Shown in pieces: positions 58,317 through 64,000 of a DNA stretch of 64,000 nucleotides (the stretch's first letter is position 1; each line of letters starts with the position of its first letter). This DNA comes from Chitinophaga nivalis (GTDB lineage Bacteria > Bacteroidota > Bacteroidia > Chitinophagales > Chitinophagaceae), in assembly GCF_025989125.1 (NCBI RefSeq), contig NZ_JAPDNR010000001.1, positions 4,012,301 through 4,076,300 on the forward strand, given 5' to 3'. The translations under genes were made by a program, and so were the position numbers. The notes below the pieces were generated by a model. The model was given only the letters and a program-made list of their open reading frames with translations, was not told the origin of the DNA and searched no databases.

Positions 58317-58556
58317 ATGAAAGCTTCTATTCAATTGTTTGCGTTGTTTTCTTTAGGCCTGATGTTAAGCGCCTTCACCCATGATAGCGAGCAGGTTACT
58401 ACTGCAAACCAAAATAATAAAATCATGACTTCCGAAACGATTTCAGCTCCTAATGACGATGATGATTTAGATGGCGTTATTAACAGATGGGATAAGTGTC
58501 CTGCTACTCCGGCCAATACGAGAGTAGACTCAGATGGTTGTCCGCTGAAAATATAG
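58317..58556 (+). CDS. Small exported thrombospondin-3-like calcium-binding protein
   Basis: This is a 79-residue protein with a signal peptide (IQLFALFSLGLMLSAF) and one TSP3-like calcium motif, DDDDLDGVINRWDKCPATPANT...DSDGCP. Short single-repeat proteins of this type occur in Bacteroidota, with unknown function. It is preceded by a disrupted paralogue (gap 160 bp) and ends before a bidirectional terminator. Confidence 0.82.
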   Translation: MKASIQLFALFSLGLMLSAFTHDSEQVTTANQNNKIMTSETISAPNDDDDLDGVINRWDKCPATPANTRVDSDGCPLKI

Positions 58557-58662
58557 GTTAAAAGATGTCATTATACCTTGAAACCTTTATAAATGGCCCT
58601 TTCAATCCTATGTCAAATTGATATATTTGACATCCCCATATGACATTAGTATCACGCCTGCA

Positions 58663-58692
58663 AAAAGCCTGACCTCATCGGGTCAGGCTTTT
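58663..58692. terminator. Bidirectional terminator between convergent genes
   Basis: A perfect 12-bp stem AAAAGCCTGACC / GGTCAGGCTTTT with a 6-nt loop has A/T-rich ends on both strands. It lies between the TSP3-like gene and the serine hydrolase. Confidence 0.9.
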
Positions 58693-58745
58693 AACGTATT
58701 ATAAGGTTAGGAAAAATTTTACTTCACGATAATTGAGTAGCGGGT

Positions 58746-60065
58746 TTATTCCCTATCAAACAACCATTCCTTCCCACCTTGTTTCAATATCATCTGTTTT
58801 TTATCCGCATTAAACACCAGCACAATACCTGCCTTTTCAAACTGAAAGATATTGGTTGCAGTCGCTGTTAGCTCCAGCGGTGATTGCCCGGTAGCTTGCG
58901 CAAATAGTTTATCTCCCTGTTGTGTGACGGTTATTTTAATAGGTAGCTGCGTACTGGTATATTGCCCCGTAAAAGGAGCCAGTGCTGCCGCGTCTAGTGT
59001 TAAAGATGTAAAAGAGGGTATGGCAAAAGGCTGGTTGAAACAGGAACTCAGCGCACATTGCATGATATCGCTGACCGGATAGATGAAGCCATTGGAAATG
59101 AGGGCAACCGATATTTTTTCTTCCGGAAAATAACGTACCTCCGATTGGAATTTATCAATGCCGCCGGTGTGGCCATAGCTATTGTGGCCGGCATAAGGGT
59201 AGGAAAAGATGCCCAGGCCATATGCATCTTTGAGGGTTGTCATCAGCACCAGTGATTGGGCATTGATGATTTTACCGGCGAAAAGCTGTTCAATGAAAAC
59301 TGCTAAATCCGTAGGTGTAGATACGATGGCGCCGGCGCCCATAGGGATAGATAAATCCGTCTCTGCTTCTTTGACCCATTTGTCTCTGAAGCTATAGGAA
59401 TAACATTCGTTGTTGCGAACATTGGTTTTGTTGCCGGAGGAGGTACTTTTTAACCCCAAAGGGAAAATGATTTTTGCCTGTAATATGCTGGCATATGGCT
59501 GATTGTAAATTTTCTCCAGGATATAACTCAATATTAGATAATTGGAATTGCTATAGGCCGCTTTGCTGTTGGGTTCGAAGTCACTTTTCTCTTTAGCCAG
59601 TATCGCCATCATTTCAGCAGCTGATTGGGGGGAGGTGTAATACGTCCAATAAGCTTTGTCGTCTGTGAAGTTGTGAATGCCACTCCGGTGTTGCAGCAAA
59701 TTTTCAATAGTTATTTTCCGGGCATGTTCAATTTGTGGAAAGTATTTATCGAGCGTTTGTTGCAATGATATTTTCTGCTCTTCTATGGCTTTCAGCACGA
59801 GCACCGCGGTGAACATTTTGGAAACAGAACCGATTCTGTACCTGGTTAGGGTATCTGCTTGCCGGGAAGTGGCGATATCACAGTAGCCAATAGCGTGGCT
59901 ATATAGTACATGACCGTTTTGTGCAATGGTGATACTTCCCATAAATTTATCTTTTTCGGCCAATAGCCTAAACAGGCTGTCTAAACGGGCGGGATTAAAA
60001 GTTTGTGCCATACAGGTGGTAGCCGATAACATGATCAGCGTGGCAAGGGCGATGTTTCTTATCAT
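58746..60065 (-). CDS. Serine hydrolase, class C beta-lactamase/penicillin-binding-protein-like
   Basis: This is a 439-residue exported enzyme (signal peptide ending TTCMA before QTF). Catalytic motifs are SxxK at Ser80-Lys83 (GSVSKMFTAV), YxN (AAYSNSNYLI) and the HTGG box (GHTGGIDKF). These are shared by class C beta-lactamases, DD-peptidases and esterases. A C-terminal beta domain (~340-439) follows. Beta-lactam hydrolysis is not implied. It lies 3 bp after the DUF1700 gene and may share its PadR-controlled transcript. Confidence 0.9.
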   Translation of the reverse strand: MIRNIALATLIMLSATTCMAQTFNPARLDSLFRLLAEKDKFMGSITIAQNGHVLYSHAIGYCDIATSRQADTLTRYRIGSVSKMFTAVLVLKAIEEQKISLQQTLDKYFPQIEHARKITIENLLQHRSGIHNFTDDKAYWTYYTSPQSAAEMMAILAKEKSDFEPNSKAAYSNSNYLILSYILEKIYNQPYASILQAKIIFPLGLKSTSSGNKTNVRNNECYSYSFRDKWVKEAETDLSIPMGAGAIVSTPTDLAVFIEQLFAGKIINAQSLVLMTTLKDAYGLGIFSYPYAGHNSYGHTGGIDKFQSEVRYFPEEKISVALISNGFIYPVSDIMQCALSSCFNQPFAIPSFTSLTLDAAALAPFTGQYTSTQLPIKITVTQQGDKLFAQATGQSPLELTATATNIFQFEKAGIVLVFNADKKQMILKQGGKEWLFDRE

Positions 60066-60068
60066 AAA

Positions 60069-60665
60069 TTATCGTTGGTTGATACGCTTTTTGAGCTTTA
60101 AGAAGAAGGTGATGAGCAGATAAAACAGGATAGTGGCAGATAACATGACAGGTATAAACCAGTTCCCCAATAATTCGCGGACGCCAGGAGGATGAGTACC
60201 TTTCAGCATGCCTAACACCATAAACGTGGTATCTTTATAAAATAATCCTACCTCCGCCGGGTGTATGATCTTGGCAAAAATCAAAAATATAAATCCGAAT
60301 AACAGCAGGTATAAAATAAAGAAAATAATGTAGGAGATACCATTTGTAAAGTTGAGTACCAGTGCCTTGAAAACATGGACAGGATTGAAAGTGGTGGTGG
60401 CCTGTGCTAATTTTTTATCAGCTACCAATGGTTTTAATACCTCTTCCGGAGCGCCCAGCTTTTCCAGAATATCCAGTAAACCATCTATTTCATGGACAGT
60501 ATTTTTTTGTTGCATCGCTTCAAAAATGTGGCTGTTCAATTCCATGTAGATGTCGTCCTGATTTGCTTTTGAAAGGGAATGGGTTGCCTTCCTGACGCGT
60601 TGCATATAATCCTGATAGATTCTGCCCGAAGCTTCCTGGTTGAATGAGATGTTGGCTGTTTTCAT
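60069..60665 (-). CDS. DUF1700/HAAS-type membrane protein
   Basis: This is a 198-residue protein. The N-terminal helical region (~15-85, DDIYMELNSHIFEAM...LLDILEKLGAPEEV) matches the HAAS/DUF1700 signalling domain. Two or more membrane helices follow (SYIIFFILYLLLFGFIFLIF and PVMLSATILFYLLITFFL). Such proteins are regularly encoded next to PadR regulators, as here (4-bp overlap). Role unknown. Confidence 0.83.
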   Translation of the reverse strand: MKTANISFNQEASGRIYQDYMQRVRKATHSLSKANQDDIYMELNSHIFEAMQQKNTVHEIDGLLDILEKLGAPEEVLKPLVADKKLAQATTTFNPVHVFKALVLNFTNGISYIIFFILYLLLFGFIFLIFAKIIHPAEVGLFYKDTTFMVLGMLKGTHPPGVRELLGNWFIPVMLSATILFYLLITFFLKLKKRINQR

Positions 60666-60997
60666 TTAATTATTTTTTGTATCGCGATTTCCAGATTTTT
60701 CCAATACTTGTTCATTTGAATCAGGGTTTTTGTGCCTGTTTCGGTCAGACAATAATATTTGCGGGGGATCCCCGTTTCCTGTTCTACCCATTTGGAATCC
60801 ACCAGATTTTCGGCTTTAAGTCTGTTCATCAGCGGATAGAGCGTGCCTTCGGCGATATCCATATCAGTATGCTTTCTGATCTGTTCAATGAGTTCATAGC
60901 CATAATACTCATGCCCTTTAAGAATATTCAGGATGATGAAAGTCAGGGTTCCCTTTTTAACCTGGGATTTCCAATTTGTTACAAAGGTTTCATTCAT
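60662..60997 (-). CDS. PadR-family transcriptional regulator
   Basis: This is a 111-residue winged-helix repressor from ATG 60997 (MNETFVTNWKSQVKKGTL); ATG 61015 is also in frame. The PadR core is GHEYYGYELIEQIRKHTDMDIAEGTLYPLMNRLKAENLV and YYCLTETG. It is the first gene of a PadR, DUF1700, serine-hydrolase operon and presumably regulates it. Confidence 0.93.
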   Translation of the reverse strand: MNETFVTNWKSQVKKGTLTFIILNILKGHEYYGYELIEQIRKHTDMDIAEGTLYPLMNRLKAENLVDSKWVEQETGIPRKYYCLTETGTKTLIQMNKYWKNLEIAIQKIIK

Positions 60998-61188
60998 GCA
61001 GTAAATATATAACAAAGTACATAGTTATGCTAGGTATTTTAAGACAAGAAAAGATGATGAGATTAAGTGGTTCATTTTGAGTGGAGTATAAATGATGCAG
61101 CCCCGCTTGGCAGGGCTGCTAAAATATCCGGTGATAGAAAAAGTACTGGCCGGGCAAACGGAAAATCCCGGATTGATGGATCCATACT

Positions 61189-61213
61189 CGCAAGGACTAA
61201 TAAACCTTGCGAT
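61189..61213. terminator. Hairpin beyond the DUF4430-like gene
   Basis: An 8-bp stem TCGCAAGG / CCTTGCGA with a 9-nt loop, 21 bp after the stop of the minus-strand gene. No U-tract follows, so it is only a possible terminator. Confidence 0.5.
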
Positions 61214-61234
61214 TACCTGTAAGTAGCCAGGGGG

Positions 61235-61609
61235 CTATAAGGCAGATTTAACCTTGAATTTATTAGCCAGTGTGGTGGCTGCATGGGCTTCCGCATTATA
61301 GGTGGTAAAGGTAAAGGTGATGACGTCTCCATCGTTGATGGAGGTACTGTCAATACCGGTAGAGGAAGATACCCCATTCACGATGAAGTCCCAGAAGAAA
61401 TAAGGCTGACCGGAAGAGATAGCCGTATCAAACGTTCCGTTGATCATGTCAACCAGGTACCCAAGGGACGATCCATAAAATTGCAGGAGAAAGGTAAGGG
61501 TGCCGCTGGCGGATGCATTATAGGCCGCTTCCATTGCGGTTTGGCCTGTCATGTTGTTCTGCCATGGAAATTGAATAGAGGGACCTCCAGTAATTGTGAG
61601 TGTTACCAT
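61235..61609 (-). CDS. DUF4430-like small protein
   Basis: This is a 124-residue protein without a signal peptide, starting MVTLTITGGPSIQFPWQNNM. The pattern GQTAMEAAYNA...LGYLVDMINGTFD...PYFFWDFIVNGVSSSTGIDS...DGDVITFTF matches the DUF4430 (transcobalamin-like) fold. That domain is usually found on exported proteins, so the absence of a signal peptide is odd. Ligand unknown. Confidence 0.7.
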   Translation of the reverse strand: MVTLTITGGPSIQFPWQNNMTGQTAMEAAYNASASGTLTFLLQFYGSSLGYLVDMINGTFDTAISSGQPYFFWDFIVNGVSSSTGIDSTSINDGDVITFTFTTYNAEAHAATTLANKFKVKSAL

Positions 61610-62205
61610 AATTGTAAGTATTAGGGTTTATAATGAAAATGTATTTTCCATACAAAATATCCTGCTTCCCCTATGGTGGATGTATAGATGCAAGCAGGAA
61701 AACGACCTGTTGCTACGCCGTAGGGAGCAGCTGTTCCGGTGAGGTGTTGAAAGTAAAGTGATAGGCCTGCCATATCAGGCTCGATTGCTGATCTGCTGGT
61801 AATCCTTTTCTACATAATAATAAAGGATTAGTCAGGCAGATAATACCTATTCCGATAAGTACGTGTTATTGAACGATGCTGATATGCAGGGCTGAATAAG
61901 TAAGGAACGACTGTTACAGGCTTGTGACTATATGATGTTTGGGGCCTTGCTTAGCTTATCCGGATAGCCGCTTTAATGATTATTTGTGTGTAAAGTTAAG
62001 TACATATTATTGTTTTGTAGCAGGAATAAATGAATTTTCATTAAATAGCCATAGGGCGTATGCTAAGGTGTTCATTTTAAATTTGTTATTATGCTGATGC
62101 TGGTTGCATAATGTGTAGCTTGTTATGCTCGCAGGATAAAACAAAAGGATGGCTGTATAGAAAATGGACAGCTAACATCAGGTTTGATTTTGTTAATTTA
62201 GCGGG
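61610..62205. other. Intergenic region upstream of the second AraC gene
   Basis: 596 bp with no supported gene or strong structure. A 42-codon frame at 61633 encoding a Cys-rich peptide is not supported by context. Promoters for both flanking genes should lie here. Confidence 0.3.
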
Positions 62206-63090
62206 ATGAATAGTAAGGCGACCTGTAAAGGTGGAACATTTCATGCCGGGGATCTAAAACTGAAAGGTTTTAAAGTCCAGGAGATTACCGGACCCTCCTA
62301 TCCGGTACTGGCCTACGGTAGAAGGGATTGCTATAAAATAGTGCTGGGCACGGGTGATATGCATTTTTGTTATGGTGATCAGACCATTGATATCAACGGC
62401 ACGTTCCTGTTTTTTGCGAACCCGCATATACCTTATTCCTGTGAGCACCGCTCGCCGGAACAAAAGGGTTATGCCTGTCTGTTTACCCAAGGTTTTATCG
62501 GCAACAGAGAACGGAAAGACAGTTTGCTGAATGCTTCCATCTTCCGCTTCGAGGGCACGCCGGTGATTCCGGTGAACCGCAAACAGGCCGCCTTTATCGG
62601 CGGTATTTATCAAAGGATGTTATCCGTCTATAGTGGCGATTATGCCCGGAAAGATGAGATGATCAGGAGCTGTATAGACCTCATTATCCACGAGGCATTG
62701 AGTATACAGCCACAACCCGAACAGCAGCAAAAAAATGCCGCTACCAGGATCACCTACTTATTTATGGAGTTGCTGGAAAAACAATTTCCGATCGTCGCCG
62801 CAGCGGAGCCGCTTTCCGTCAGAACAGCGCAGGACTTCGCTGCAAGACTGGCGGTACACGAAAACTATCTCAATCGCGCCGTAAAGGAAGTTACCGGTAA
62901 ACCCGTCTCGGTACACATCGCGGAGCGCATTACGGCAGAAGCAAAAGCCCTGTTGCAGCATACCAGCTGGAGTGTGGCCGACATCGCCTATGGCCTGGGC
63001 TTTGAATACCCCAGCTACTTTAATAACTACTTCAAACGGGTCACCGGCAGCACACCCAATTCCTTCAGGAAGGATAAAAGGAAGGTTTGA
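62206..63090 (+). CDS. AraC-family transcriptional regulator
   Basis: This is a 294-residue regulator with a cupin-like sensor half (GTFLFFANPHIPYSCEHRSPEQKGYACLF) and a C-terminal AraC helix-turn-helix, ending in VADIAYGLGFEYPSYFNNYFKRVTG. It precedes the alpha/beta hydrolase gene by 129 bp and probably controls it. Ligand unknown. Confidence 0.92.
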   Translation: MNSKATCKGGTFHAGDLKLKGFKVQEITGPSYPVLAYGRRDCYKIVLGTGDMHFCYGDQTIDINGTFLFFANPHIPYSCEHRSPEQKGYACLFTQGFIGNRERKDSLLNASIFRFEGTPVIPVNRKQAAFIGGIYQRMLSVYSGDYARKDEMIRSCIDLIIHEALSIQPQPEQQQKNAATRITYLFMELLEKQFPIVAAAEPLSVRTAQDFAARLAVHENYLNRAVKEVTGKPVSVHIAERITAEAKALLQHTSWSVADIAYGLGFEYPSYFNNYFKRVTGSTPNSFRKDKRKV

Positions 63091-63219
63091 AAATCATAGT
63101 TTTTCGTTTGATTCTCTTTAAAAATGCCTGTCATTTAACCAGAGCTTTGTATCCATAAATAACATGTAGCCTCCTACCATCAGGGCAGATCGGCACATGA
63201 ACTTTAAAATACAAGGATC

Positions 63220-64000
63220 ATGGAAAAAGTAGCATCAACGATCGCAGATCTATCTGTGATAAAGACCCTTAGTACACCGGTACCGGTTATATCTGTCAGC
63301 CCGGTTATACTGTCGGTGCCCGGGCGTGGGAACGACTTGCAGGTAAGGATTTCCGCCCCTGTAACCGGCAACCGGTTACCAATTATTCTCTTTGCACATG
63401 GCTTCGGTTCTTCTTCGGAAGGTTATGCCCCTCTCGCAAATTTCTGGGCAGCACACGGTTTCATCGTTATCCAGCCTACCTTTCTCGATTCCCGGATGTT
63501 GGGTATCCCGCATGAAGATCCCCGCACGCCTTTAATCTGGCGGTTTCGGGTAGATGATATGAAGTGTATCCTCGATCAGCTGGACCTCCTGGAAGACGCC
63601 GTGCCGCAGCTGAAAGACCGCTCAGATCGTAGCCGCATTGCTGCCGTGGGGCATTCCTTTGGCGCACATACGTCGGGGCTCCTGTTGGGTGCAAGGCTGA
63701 TCAATGCCGATGGTAGCCTGGGCGAAGATTGGTCTGATCCCCGGATCAAAGCGGGCGTGCTGCTTTGTGCCAGTGGCCGGGGTGGGGAAGACCTCAGTCC
63801 GTTTGCTGCCGAACACTTGCCTTATATCAATCAAAGCTATGCAGGACTGACCACACAGACACTCGTGGTAGCGGGGGATCAGGATAATTCTCCGCTGACA
63901 GTACGAGGACCGGACTGGTTTACCGATGCCTATACGTTGAGTCCGGGCGCCCACTGGCTCGCTACTTTATTCGGAGGAGAACATTTGCTCGGTGGCATTT
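63220..64000 (+). CDS. Alpha/beta hydrolase (chlorophyllase/dienelactone-hydrolase-like), 3' end missing
   Basis: The frame from ATG 63220 runs off the window, with 260 codons visible. The oxyanion strand is PIILFAHGFGSSSEGY and the nucleophile elbow is GHSFGAHTSG. An acid segment, VVAGDQDNSPL, lies near the visible end, and GGEHLLGG would be the catalytic histidine region. No signal peptide is apparent. Family resemblance is to chlorophyllase-like/Abhydrolase proteins. The substrate is unknown and the C-terminus lies outside the window. Confidence 0.88.
   Translation, partial: MEKVASTIADLSVIKTLSTPVPVISVSPVILSVPGRGNDLQVRISAPVTGNRLPIILFAHGFGSSSEGYAPLANFWAAHGFIVIQPTFLDSRMLGIPHEDPRTPLIWRFRVDDMKCILDQLDLLEDAVPQLKDRSDRSRIAAVGHSFGAHTSGLLLGARLINADGSLGEDWSDPRIKAGVLLCASGRGGEDLSPFAAEHLPYINQSYAGLTTQTLVVAGDQDNSPLTVRGPDWFTDAYTLSPGAHWLATLFGGEHLLGGI

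Noticed and set aside
61633..61761. Possible 42-residue Cys-rich peptide (MKMYFPYKISCFPYGGC...)
   Set aside because: No signal peptide, modifying enzyme or conserved context; six Cys in a short random frame are not enough evidence.

Overview
The window looks like a chromosomal segment of a Chitinophaga-like member of the Bacteroidota. The evidence is: a protein with a type IX secretion (T9SS) type-B sorting domain followed by PorP/SprF and OmpA partners; a FecI/FecR/SusC/SusD locus; lipoproteins; rare Shine-Dalgarno sequences; GTG/TTG start candidates; and CHU-style Ig-like secreted proteins. The species is inferred from gene content only. No tRNA, rRNA, CRISPR array or insertion sequence was seen.

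Layout. 1-178 is the start of a truncated minus-strand gene. 811-18361 is a surface module: a 4832-residue adhesin-like protein carrying 31 near-identical DUF11 repeats, then PorP/SprF and an OmpA-like protein, closed by a strong terminator. 18660-21449 holds an AraC regulator, a VOC protein, a DUF2461 protein and a methyltransferase. 21914-23173 is an M57-like lipoprotein protease with a ricin-type lectin tail. 23421-31220 is an ECF sigma / FecR / SusC / SusD / alkaline phosphatase locus, probably for scavenging a phosphorylated nutrient.

31591-39777 is a tight eight-gene operon bounded by terminators: radical SAM-SPASM, methyltransferase, GT4, PIG-L deacetylase, GT2, StsC/BtrR-type aminotransferase, 2-deoxy-scyllo-inosose synthase-like cyclase and UDP-GlcNAc 2-epimerase-like protein. 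The cyclase, aminotransferase, radical SAM, GT4 and deacetylase together match the logic of the early 2-deoxystreptamine/paromamine pathway of butirosin and neomycin. This is the strongest candidate for an undescribed system here: an aminocyclitol-glycoside cluster in a Bacteroidota genome.

39887-48278 is a second unusual area. It has an Ig-like secreted protein, and a minus-strand operon encoding an arthropod-type hemocyanin/prophenoloxidase homologue (all six copper histidines present), a membrane protein with CPxC and a small unknown protein. Divergent from it are a DUF985 cupin and an HPPD-like protein that appears to have lost its iron ligands. 48445-51171 is a reduced tellurite-resistance (Ter) stress operon: TerA-like, PRTase-like, TerD and TerD. 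52319-55409 is a MarR regulator with a palindromic operator and a rifampicin phosphotransferase.

55605-64000 holds a hemopexin-repeat lipoprotein, a GNAT acetyltransferase, a tandem pair of small thrombospondin-3-like proteins (the first broken by an in-frame stop), a serine hydrolase with a DUF1700/PadR pair, a DUF4430-like protein, an AraC regulator and an alpha/beta hydrolase that runs off the right edge.
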